From Nordella sp. HKS 07 (lineage in GTDB: Bacteria > Pseudomonadota > Alphaproteobacteria > Rhizobiales > Aestuariivirgaceae), in assembly GCF_011046735.1 (NCBI RefSeq), contig NZ_CP049258.1:6280001-6344000 (forward strand): 64,000 bases of DNA, written 5' to 3'. A program made the translations under genes and the position numbers. This document shows, in pieces, positions 54,982-63,700 of this stretch; the first letter of the stretch is position 1, and each line of letters begins with the position of its first letter. The notes under the pieces are model-generated. The model was not told the origin of the DNA and did no database searches. It saw nothing but the letters and a program-made list of their open reading frames with translations.

Positions 54982-55130
54982 GGAAGAATCCCACTTACTG
55001 CTATCCGAATCCTAAAATTGTCAGCTAACCACTAAGAAACGGTTTACCATGACAACCGAGCCGTAAGAGCGGCTTAGGGGGAGTTCTCGCCGATTCCGGC
55101 GATTTTGGCACAGATTGATCCGTGTGGCGG

Positions 55131-56381
55131 TCAGCCCGGCGCGCCCGGCTTGACGGCGCCCTCCTCGGCCCGAGCCTGCGCGGCGACCGGCGTCGTCATC
55201 GGCCCGGCCTTCAGAATATCGCCGGCCGTCGCCTTGATGTCGGTCGGGCGCTGCTGACGCCGCCACAGGGCATGCACCGCCATGATCACATAGATGACGG
55301 CCATGAAGGTCATGAAGCCGGACGAGCCCAGATACTGCATGAAGAAACCGGCGATCGAAGGCCCCGCCATGGCGCCGGTGCCATAGAGCAATACGAGCTT
55401 GCTCGAGGCGCCGAGCATCTGCTCCTTCGCCATATGGTCGTTGGCATGCGCGATGACCAGCGAATAGATCGGCAGAGCGATGGCGCCGAAGATAGTGAAG
55501 AGACCGATGAGCATGGTCGGCGATATGCCCGCGGCCGGGATGGAGATGAGCGCTATCGCCGCGGCGACGGCGCTCAGGATCATGATGATGCTGCGCCGGT
55601 CATAGCGGTCGGAGAGAAGCCCCGCCGGATATTGCGAGACGATGAGGGCGAGCGGGGGCAGCGCCATCATCAGGGAGACCAGCGACAGCGGCAGGCCCTG
55701 CATCAGCGCATAGACCGCCCCCATGCTGAAGAACGCGCTTTGCGCGAGGCCACTGGCGAGCGTTGCCACGATCGCCAGGGGCGAGGAGCGGTAGATCTCG
55801 GCGATCGTCACCGAGCGGGTTCCGGCGAGGCTCGGCGTCTCCGAGCGCATGAGGGTCAAGGGCAGCATCGCTATGGACAGCAACGCCGACACGATGATGA
55901 AACGCGAGAAGCCGGAGGAATCCGCCACATTGAGCAGGAACTGGCCAAGGCCCATCGCCGCATAGGTGACGATCATGTAGATCGAGAGCAGCTGGCCGCG
56001 GTTCTTGTTGGTCGAGGCTGAGTTGAGCCAGCTTTCGCACACGATGAAGAGGCCCGAAGTGCACAGGCCCGCCACGAAGCGCATGAGGAACCACCAGATC
56101 GGGTCGATCCACAGAGGAATGAGCAGCACCGCGGTCGAGACGACCGAAGCGAAGGCGGCGAAGACACGGATATGTCCGACGCTCTGCACGATGCGCGGCG
56201 TGACGATGGAGCTGAGCAGAAGTCCGGCGAAATAGCCGGACATGATGAGGCCGGTGGTCGCGGCATCGAAATTTTCAGCACTCGCCCGGACACCGACGAG
56301 TGAGCCGTGCAGACCGTGGCCCAGCGACAGGATGGTGACCGCGAGGAGCAGCACCCAGACCGAGCGCAAACCGGCAACCAT
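55131..56381 (-). CDS. MFS transporter (YcaD-like)
   Basis: A 416-residue, 12-helix MFS protein. The start has GLVGVRASAENFDAATTGLIMSGYFAGLLLSSIVTPRIV, and the central cytosolic loop carries PAGLLSDRYDRRSIIMIL. These match the YcaD/CMP-type family in alphaproteobacteria, substrate unknown. ATG 56381 follows GGAGGGG at six bases; TTG 56384 is the alternative. A basic tail reads to 55131. Confidence 0.9.
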   Translation of the reverse strand: MVAGLRSVWVLLLAVTILSLGHGLHGSLVGVRASAENFDAATTGLIMSGYFAGLLLSSIVTPRIVQSVGHIRVFAAFASVVSTAVLLIPLWIDPIWWFLMRFVAGLCTSGLFIVCESWLNSASTNKNRGQLLSIYMIVTYAAMGLGQFLLNVADSSGFSRFIIVSALLSIAMLPLTLMRSETPSLAGTRSVTIAEIYRSSPLAIVATLASGLAQSAFFSMGAVYALMQGLPLSLVSLMMALPPLALIVSQYPAGLLSDRYDRRSIIMILSAVAAAIALISIPAAGISPTMLIGLFTIFGAIALPIYSLVIAHANDHMAKEQMLGASSKLVLLYGTGAMAGPSIAGFFMQYLGSSGFMTFMAVIYVIMAVHALWRRQQRPTDIKATAGDILKAGPMTTPVAAQARAEEGAVKPGAPG

Positions 56382-56455
56382 CAAACCCCTCCGCTATGTC
56401 GCATAAGGCCTAGTGCACGGAGATTGTGAAGGGATTGTGCCGCCGGCTGGAGAAA

Positions 56456-56821
56456 TCAGAGCAGACCCACCTGCTTCAGCTTGAATTCGAGGAGATCGCG
56501 GTCGAAGGGCTTCAGGAGAAATTCCGCGGCACCTTCGATGATGGCGCTGCCGATTTCATCCGTATTGGCCTTTTCTGTATAGACGAGCACCACAGGCTTG
56601 CGGCCATTGGCGGCACGGCGCACGCGCTTGACGAATTCGCCGGCGCTCATGCTGCCGATCCGGTCAGCCGTCACCACGACGTCCGGAGAATTGGCGCGGC
56701 ACAGCTTCAGCGCCGCGTCGGCCGACGCCGTCTCGGACATGTCGAAGCCGTACTGTCCGAGCAGCCGGCTGAGTTCCTGCCGCTCTTCGTGATCCTCATC
56801 GACAAGCAGACATTTCGTCAT
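56456..56821 (-). CDS. Single-domain receiver protein lacking the usual phosphoacceptor
   Basis: A 121-residue CheY-like protein. The N-terminal acidic pocket is CLLVDEDHEER, and the C terminus has VVLVYTE and the conserved FLLKPFD Lys. Aligned with DivK (no gaps), the phosphoacceptor position is Ala52 (SPDVVVTADRIGSM); an Asp is one residue later. It probably acts as a phosphorylation-independent or pseudo-receiver. GGAAGGAA is before ATG 56821. Confidence 0.85.
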   Translation of the reverse strand: MTKCLLVDEDHEERQELSRLLGQYGFDMSETASADAALKLCRANSPDVVVTADRIGSMSAGEFVKRVRRAANGRKPVVLVYTEKANTDEIGSAIIEGAAEFLLKPFDRDLLEFKLKQVGLL

Positions 56822-57153
56822 GTCGATTATTCCTTCCAAACGCATCCGTAACCAGCCCTTTTAGCCTTGAGTCAGTCCTGCGACTCCGGTGGTTAATGCG
56901 TCGTTAACAGACTTTCCACAGCCGCAGACGTCAGGAAAATTCATGTTTTTTCAATGCGTTAGATTTCCACGCGCGGAAGTTATCCACAGGGTCAGCTCCA
57001 CACTCTGTACGGGCTTTTCGGGAGACTCGCTGCGCGACTCAGGCGCCGGCCTTAACAATCTTTGATTGTAATAACCTCGCTTGGGCACCGCACCTTGAGA
57101 AATTGACTTAACGTTATAATCTAATAGACGGGATCATATCGGGGGTGGCCTAT
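56822..57153. other. Upstream region of the receiver gene
   Basis: 332 bases without a gene. Promoter of the receiver lies at the left end. A lone DnaA-box-like TTATCCACA occurs near 56980, and A/T-rich sequence (TTGACTTAACGTTATAATC) near 57103-57121. No vapB-like antitoxin frame is recognisable before the vapC relic. Confidence 0.4.
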
Positions 57154-57476
57154 TGTAAGGACGCATCACTGACGATCGCCTTCCCGGCCCTTTGCAAGAT
57201 CGAGTGCCAACGGCCTGCAGACGGCGATGCGGCGCAGGCGCATTAACCGATCGCATCGCGATCAGGCGATCGGGCAACTCGCTGCCCTTCCCATAAAGAC
57301 GGATACGGAGACCGCGCTCCATATCTGGACGACCACTCTGGAGCTGGCGGAACAGCACGCCCTAGCCGCTTACGACGCCGTCTATCTCGAGCTCGCGATC
57401 AGGCGGCGGCTCCCTCGCCTCGCTGGACAAGCAACTGATCGAGGCTGGCCGCCAAGCGGGGCTTCCCAATCTGTAA
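57154..57476 (+). pseudogene. VapC-type PIN toxin relic
   Basis: Three pieces in different frames match a PIN-domain VapC. DASLTIAF near 57160 is the start of the domain with the first catalytic Asp. Then SSANGLQTAMRRRRINRSHRDQAIGQLAALPIKTDTE, LAEQHALAAYDAVYLELAIR (third catalytic Asp in YDA) continues to about 57405. After a frame change GSLASLDKQLIEAGRQAGLPNL ends at TAA 57474-57476. The middle (about 50 residues) is deleted. No antitoxin gene remains. Confidence 0.7.
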
Positions 57477-57560
57477 CGCACCCCTTGTCCGAAAGCACGA
57501 ACTCGGGGCAGTACACATCCGTCCGGCGATGCTTTAGGTAAAGGTCAAACGGAGGCCAGC

Positions 57561-58013
57561 ATGCCCGGACTGTGGTTCGAAGAATTCGAGATCGGCAAAG
57601 TGTACAGCCATTCCATCACGCGCACCGTGACGGAAATGGACAATATGATGTTCTCCTGCCTGACCATGAACCCGCAGCCCCTCCATATCGACCGGCATTT
57701 CTCCGCCCGGACCGAATGGGGCCAGCCGCTCATGAACTCGCTCTTCACGCTGGGTCTGATGATCGGCATTTCGGTCAATGAGCTCACTCTGGGCACGACC
57801 ATCGCCAATCTCGGCATGACCGATGTGAAGTTTCCCGCCCCGCTGTTCCAGGGCGACACGGTGAACGTCACCACCGAAGTAATAGCCAAGCGCGAAAGCA
57901 AGTCGCGGCCGGAGGCCGGCATCGTCGATTTCCATCACAAGGCCTTCAAGCAGGACGGTACCCTCGTCGCCGAGTGCCGCCGCCAGGCCTTCATGCGCAA
58001 GCGTCCGGCCTGA
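57561..58013 (+). CDS. MaoC-like hydratase
   Basis: A 150-residue hot-dog-fold enoyl-CoA hydratase-like protein. FSCLTMNPQPLHIDRHFSA is the MaoC motif; the His is present, but the usual Asp of G-D-x-N-P is Met (TMNP). This version is common beside citE-like genes. GGAGG is close to the ATG. CitE-like gene follows 7 bases later. Confidence 0.88.
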   Translation: MPGLWFEEFEIGKVYSHSITRTVTEMDNMMFSCLTMNPQPLHIDRHFSARTEWGQPLMNSLFTLGLMIGISVNELTLGTTIANLGMTDVKFPAPLFQGDTVNVTTEVIAKRESKSRPEAGIVDFHHKAFKQDGTLVAECRRQAFMRKRPA

Positions 58014-58020
58014 GCCCGCC

Positions 58021-58845
58021 ATGCGCTCCTTTCTCTTCGTTCCCGCCGACAGTGAAAAGAAGCTTCGCAAGGCGCTCGGCGGCGCCGCCGATGCGGTGAT
58101 CCTCGATCTCGAGGACTCCGTGGCGCTCGCCGACAAACCCAAGGCGCGCGCCCTCGCCCGCGAGGTGCTCGCCGCGCCGCGCGGCAGCATGAAACTCTTC
58201 GTGCGCGTCAATGCGCTGACCACCGGCCTCACCGGTGACGACCTCGACGCCGTCACGGCGGCGGCACCTGACGGGCTCGTGCTGCCCAAATCGGAATCGG
58301 GCGCCGACGTGAAACGCCTCGTCGAAATGGCCGGGCTTCCTGTTGTCGCCATCGCCACCGAGACGGCCGCCTCGCTGTTCAATCTCGGCACCTATGGTGA
58401 TTGCGGGCCTGAGCTTCTGGGCCTGACCTGGGGCATGGAAGATCTCGCGGCCGCCTTGGGCGCGCAAGCGAACCGCGATGCGCTAGGCCGGCCGACCGGT
58501 CCCTATGAGCTTGCCCGCACGCTCTGCCTCATCGGCGCCCGCGCCGCGGGCGTCGAGCCGATCGATGCCGTCTATGCCAATTTCCGCGATCTCGCGGGCC
58601 TCGAGGTCCAATGCCATGACGCGGTCCGCGACGGCTTCACCGCCAAGATGTGCATTCACCCCGATCAGATCGACGTGGTCAACCGCATCTTCACGCCCTC
58701 GCCCGAGGCGGTGGCACGGGCGCGGCGCATCGTGGATGCCTTCGCGCAAGCAGGCGATGCCGGCGTTATCGGTCTCGACGGCGAGATGCTGGATGTGCCG
58801 CATCTGAAAGCAGCGAAGGCCCTGCTGGCCCGGGTGGCCGGCTAG
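58021..58845 (+). CDS. HpcH/HpaI aldolase / CitE-like CoA-ester lyase
   Basis: A 274-residue TIM-barrel protein of the CitE/malyl-CoA lyase family. Metal ligands are the Glu in VAIATETAASLFN and the Asp in GLTWGMEDLAAALGA, and LDLEDSVA and IHPDQIDVVN are family hallmarks. It may cleave malyl-CoA-type esters or hydrolyse them. With the MaoC gene, it suggests a methylmalyl-CoA/mesaconyl-CoA-like step; the substrate is inferred. Confidence 0.9.
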   Translation: MRSFLFVPADSEKKLRKALGGAADAVILDLEDSVALADKPKARALAREVLAAPRGSMKLFVRVNALTTGLTGDDLDAVTAAAPDGLVLPKSESGADVKRLVEMAGLPVVAIATETAASLFNLGTYGDCGPELLGLTWGMEDLAAALGAQANRDALGRPTGPYELARTLCLIGARAAGVEPIDAVYANFRDLAGLEVQCHDAVRDGFTAKMCIHPDQIDVVNRIFTPSPEAVARARRIVDAFAQAGDAGVIGLDGEMLDVPHLKAAKALLARVAG

Positions 58846-58861
58846 TCTAGTGCCTTCAGCC

Positions 58862-58978
58862 GGCACGCATTAGAAACATCCATGTCGCCGAACTTCGTCT
58901 ACCAGTTATACAGAGTGGCCTCCGAAATGCCGTGCTTGCGGGCAACATCACCCGCCTCACGCTCGCGCCGCCAAGAAA
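58862..58978 (-). pseudogene. IS3-type OrfA transposase relic
   Basis: On the minus strand EREAGDVARKHGISEATLYNW, a TAG, then TKFGDMDVS match the helix-turn-helix end of IS3-family OrfA (typically RKHGISDATFYNWKAKYGGMEVS). Only about 38 codons remain; no ends or OrfB are seen. Confidence 0.7.
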
Positions 58979-59012
58979 AGTGAACGGATCGCCGCCGAGC
59001 CGCCGCTGGCGT

Positions 59013-59118
59013 GTGATCAGGAAAAGTGGGCACCGGTTTTCCGTCCGATCACGCGCTACCCTAAGAACCCGATCACGTTTATCACTTCAGGTCGATTCGA
59101 TCTGAAGTGATCGTGATC
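59013..59118. repeat. RIME-like mosaic palindromic repeat, copy 2
   Basis: The first palindrome (59013-59052) is GTGATC...GATCAC around GGAAAAGTGGGCACCGGTTTTCC. The second (59071-59118) is GATCACGTTTAT...ATCGTGATC around ATCACTTCAGGTCGA and its complement. The outer frames match copy 1 (30470-30583), while the inner stem differs but stays paired. Confidence 0.78.
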
Positions 59119-59297
59119 TAGGCGGCGGCGAATATCGTCTCTTCGCTTGCATCGGGCCGTCGATGCCTCAAGCCCTGGGCGCTGATGAGTCCGCTGGGTG
59201 GGCGGATACCTTCCGTTACGGCCGCTCTTGTGATATCATCAGTTTTCTTCTCGAACGTGGGACGGTTGGGCCAGCCCTACGGCTGGAAGGAGATGCC

Positions 59298-60626
59298 ATG
59301 TCCAAACATTCGAGCCTCCTTTTGGCGATCTTCGCACCAGTGTTCGCCGCAGCCTCGCTAGCGCCCGCGGCGGAAATCGAAGACGACATCCAAGCCCAGA
59401 TCAAGGCCTATCTCAATAAGCGGCCGGAGCGGGCGTTCCAGGTCGAGCAGGCTCCGGGCTCCCCCGTCGTCGTGCCGCCAGAGGCGCGGCGCGATCTGCG
59501 CTATACCTTTCAGAAGCGCATGGCGATTTCCGGCCACGGCATTCTCTTTGATATCGACGGCAAGCTGGTGAATCTCGAGCCGGGCGAGGCGGACAAGTTG
59601 CAGGCCGAACTTTTGGACGCGCTACGCCGGGAGGAGCCGGGCGGCAAGGGTGTGTCCGAGGATGCAGTCGCGAAGCTCGGCGATCTCGCCAAAGAACTCG
59701 ACGGGCTTGCCTCACAAAAACTCGAACCCGAGCAGGCGGCGGCGCTACGCCATCTCTCCATTCGGGCGCTCGCCAATCGCCTCAATGACGAGCGGCGCAG
59801 CGCCTATCTGTGGCGTGCCAATTATCTCTGGCATCATTACAAGCTGAGCGATGCTTTCCGCCTGCGTCCTGAGATCCTGCAGGTCAGCGAGCGGCTGCGC
59901 GACATCCTGCGCGAGCTGTTCCGCCAGACCGCCTATATGGACGACTGCACCCGCGGCGGCGTGCCGGTACCGCCGGATTTCTCGGTCTCGGGCAGCGTGT
60001 GGGCGCATCAGGGCGATCTCACCATCAATATGCTCGATCCGGGCGGGGTGGCGGAGGTGTGGACCTGGGCCTCGTCCTCCTTGCGCGGCGCCTGCGTGGC
60101 ATTGCCGCGTGGCACCGGGGGCGCCAACTCCTTCGCCGGTATCATCTGCCAGGGGGCGGAGAGCGGCAATGCCTGCTTTTGGGATAATATCGAGCGGGCA
60201 ACCGGTAATCGGGTGCCGTGGGCGAGCGCGACCATGCACATCAACCAGCTCGAGGACGGCAGCGACCTCGTCGAAACCTGCCCTTCGTGCCACAAGGGCA
60301 ACAATGTCTATCTGATGGCGCCCGACGATCCGACTTGGTGCCGGCTGTTGCGCGGCGGCCAGATAGGGGTTTCCTGCACGGCGCCGGACGGGGCCAACGC
60401 GGCGAATCTGACTCTCGAACTCGACGGCAATATCAACCCCATTCCACAGCCGATGACCTCGACAGTCCATTCGAGCTACCGGCCAATGTCAGGCACGCCG
60501 CCGCGGGGAGGCTGGAGCAACAGCGCCATGACGAACCCGAGCTGCGGCGGCCAGTGCCACCTGAACAGTGTGGGCAGCTTCACCGTACCGATGATGCCGC
60601 CGGCCTGCGGGATGGATTGCTATTGA
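59298..60626 (+). CDS. Secreted CxxCH-containing hypothetical protein
   Basis: A 442-residue protein with a signal peptide (MSKHSSLLLAIFAPVFAAASLAPA). The middle (residues 95-215) is helical; the C terminus is Cys-rich with CPSCH (328-332), a class-I heme-c attachment motif, and CGGQCH (416-421), a CxxxCH variant. I recognise no family. If heme binds, it would be a c-type cytochrome; structural Cys are the alternative. GAAGGAG is before ATG 59298. It lies 169 bases upstream of the lectin-protease gene on the same strand. Confidence 0.7.
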   Translation: MSKHSSLLLAIFAPVFAAASLAPAAEIEDDIQAQIKAYLNKRPERAFQVEQAPGSPVVVPPEARRDLRYTFQKRMAISGHGILFDIDGKLVNLEPGEADKLQAELLDALRREEPGGKGVSEDAVAKLGDLAKELDGLASQKLEPEQAAALRHLSIRALANRLNDERRSAYLWRANYLWHHYKLSDAFRLRPEILQVSERLRDILRELFRQTAYMDDCTRGGVPVPPDFSVSGSVWAHQGDLTINMLDPGGVAEVWTWASSSLRGACVALPRGTGGANSFAGIICQGAESGNACFWDNIERATGNRVPWASATMHINQLEDGSDLVETCPSCHKGNNVYLMAPDDPTWCRLLRGGQIGVSCTAPDGANAANLTLELDGNINPIPQPMTSTVHSSYRPMSGTPPRGGWSNSAMTNPSCGGQCHLNSVGSFTVPMMPPACGMDCY

Positions 60627-60795
60627 ACGAAAGTTTGTAGGACAGCGCATCTTGCCGCTGGATGGTCCGGCGAGCGCGAGTCGGATCCGAATACCCCGGC
60701 GGGGGGACCTGAAGCTGGTTCTTCCATTGGCCAGACAAGCCGGTGCGGCCACTGCCGCCACCGGTACTGCCGGCACAGCAATGTAGGAGGTAAAC

Positions 60796-63700
60796 ATGGC
60801 AAAGGGAGTGATTGTCTTTTTGGCCATATTCACTTCTATATTTTCTGATTTGCGAGAGAGTCACGCGCAGGCCGACATTGGAACAGAAATCGTTAGTTTA
60901 ATAGCGGAAAAATGTCTGGACGTCGGAAATGGCAGTCTGACTTCTGGCTCAGATGTGAGGCAATACAGTTGTTACGAAGGCGCAAACCAGAAATGGATGG
61001 CACGAGATGCAAGCGCACCAGGATATGTGTACTTCGTGAATCAAAACAGCGGTCTATGTCTTGATGTCCGCATTGGTGGAGCACAGGATGGGACGCTGCA
61101 GCAGTATACCTGCCACTACCGCGACAATCAGCTATTCCGCCTTGAGCCGCAGGCGGACCCGGCGGGCGGAGTGCGCATCGTTGCAAAGCATTCGGGTTAT
61201 TGCCTTGATGTTCCTTCGGGCAGTACTCAGGATGGGGTGTTGATCCAGCAATTCCCTTGTCATTTGGGTCGCAATCAGCGCTGGGTATACGCACCTAGTG
61301 GGCCTTATAGTTTTCAGGTATCTGCGACTCCCATCGGACGTCACCCCATCTCTCTCCGAGATGGTCAGTCCTACTCCTTTTCACTATCCAATCTTGTTGG
61401 AGTTGTTCCTTTCATGCATCTCTGGAGCAACGTCCACGGAAACGTTACGCCTCTGGGGCAGAACATGCTTGCCTCAAGGGTTCCCACTTTGAGTTACGTG
61501 GTTCCTGCCGGTAAAGGAGGGGCATATACCCTTTTCGTTCACGCAGCTCCTGGAGCCGCACCTGGCACGGCCACACTGACCGTTCGGGAGAATGGTTCAG
61601 TCCTCAGGCAAATTATGAACTTCTCGTTTGGGGGAACAGTGGTCGATGTTCCTCGCTCAACCAACTCATCCCCGTTTCGATATGAGACTGTCGCGTTGCC
61701 CGGCGGAGTTGAGAACACCTTCATCCTTGCGCTCAGTAACTTGAATTATCTTGAGGGATTTGATGATGATAGTGGAATAGGTCGCGCCTCTCGGATCACC
61801 GGTGCAGGGACATCCCGAATTGTGGTTGGTACGGTCAATGGCATCAGCGGACCCTCGATGTTGTACGCGAACGATGTATTTCGCGACAATGACGGTGATG
61901 GACTAGGGTACGGTTTGGAGCGCGAACTCGGTATATGCGACATGAAGAATGTCCAAGCACGATGTGCGACAGTCTTCAATCTGAGCGACACGGACCGCGA
62001 TGGGATTGAGGACCGAGTTGAGGTGCTTGGGGTGGATGTTCCGCCTAATGTACAGAACGGCCAAACTGCGCCAGCGGCATCCTTCCTCTTTCCCAAATGG
62101 GGGGCCAATCCTCGCCACAAGGACATCTTCTTCGAACTCGACTATAAAGACGAGATTGGTGTAAACCCCTTCACACATGCCTATGCTTTGGCAGTCCAGG
62201 GGCTCTTTTCCGGCGCGCTCGCGTCTGAAATCGGCAACAAGGACAATCAAGATGGAATCAACGTTCACCTTGACATTGGGCTCGCTCCTCAGGCCGGGTA
62301 TGAGACGCTCTATGGCAATTGGGGCAACGGCGGAACGCACGGAGCGGAAGCTGCTCGCAACACCTGGCAACTCCAGTACCCGGGCCACGACAATCGAAAG
62401 GAGCCCTGGTTCTTCCCCGTCGTGGAGTATGGGACAGCAGGCACAGGCAGTTTCGGATTCAACGACCAGACTTGGCACGAGTTCAGCCATACGCTGCTTA
62501 TTGGGCACGAGAGCGTCAGGGGCGGGCTGAACAGTTCGGTGGTGACGCCCGCGCTGGTTTCCTATACCCAATGGCGAAATCCGGATGCCAAGTTCCTGGG
62601 GAACCAATTCCTGGAGAGTGGGATCAACTCTTCGAGTCTTTGCGAGTCGAGCAATGAGATCGGAACGGCGCTCTCAGACCCGAGCTACCGGAGCTACTTG
62701 CTGAACAATCACGGAATCTGGTCTGACGCCAACACCGTTGATTGGAACCGGGATGGAGTCATCACCAATTGCACCACCGGCGGTCGGGTAAAGGCGAACC
62801 TCTCGGCTGGTCCAATCGACAACGATGCCCCGGTTCAAGGCGAGCAGACTCTCTCGAAGACCGACGGGACCGCGGGCGGGAGCTTCGGAGTTGGTTCAGG
62901 CGACGTCGTTGGCACCATTGTTGGCGCCCCCCAGATGGTTCGCCTAGGCAGCGCCCCCAATAGCTTCTTGTATATCTTCTATGCGAAAACGGATCCTTCG
63001 TATGGGACGAGGCTCTATTACCGAGCCGGCAGAGTCGGCAGTGACAAGTCGATTGGTGGATGCGCGAGCAGCGCGGGCATGGAGTTCCTGGGAAACGGCT
63101 GGGGCCCTGGCACAACGACTCCGTGCATCACCTGGTCGAACGCGGCACTTGTTTCTCTGATACACGGTCTCAAACGCTTCGCCGTGACAGCGTTGTCGGA
63201 CCGAATTGAAATTGCCGCCAGCAACTCGAGCGATAGCAATATCCACTTCTATCATCTCTCCAGTCAGAACAACTCCACAGGATTGATGGGCACCGGCCCC
63301 TCCCTTGTCGGCGGTCTCAAACTCAGTTCTTCACCGAGAAGCGACCTGCAATACGAGATTGTACGGGCTCCCCTTCTTACCGGTGACAAGGTCAATGAGC
63401 ACCTGGCGTTGTTTTGGATCGACACCAATACCAGGGAACTTCGGTGGGCAAGCAAGCCTGCTGGTACGACTCAGGTGCCGATCCTGCGCGGCGCACTCTG
63501 GAACGACGCGAGCCCTTCAGTCGGCCTTGTTGCGCATGATAACTCATCCCTCTCGCTCGCGTCTTGGGGGACAGGGATGACCGGAAGCTTGGCGCGCGAG
63601 ACGTTCCTCTTCTTCCACAACAGTCGCGGAACCGGCAGCATTTACAAGCTTGATCCAGCAAGCGAGAAGTGGGTGGACATCACGAGCACAGCTCTCCCGA

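Noticed and set aside
56980-56992. TTATCCACA, a perfect DnaA box
   Set aside because: A single box without a cluster, A/T-rich unwinding region with iterated boxes, or origin-flanking genes; not evidence for oriC.
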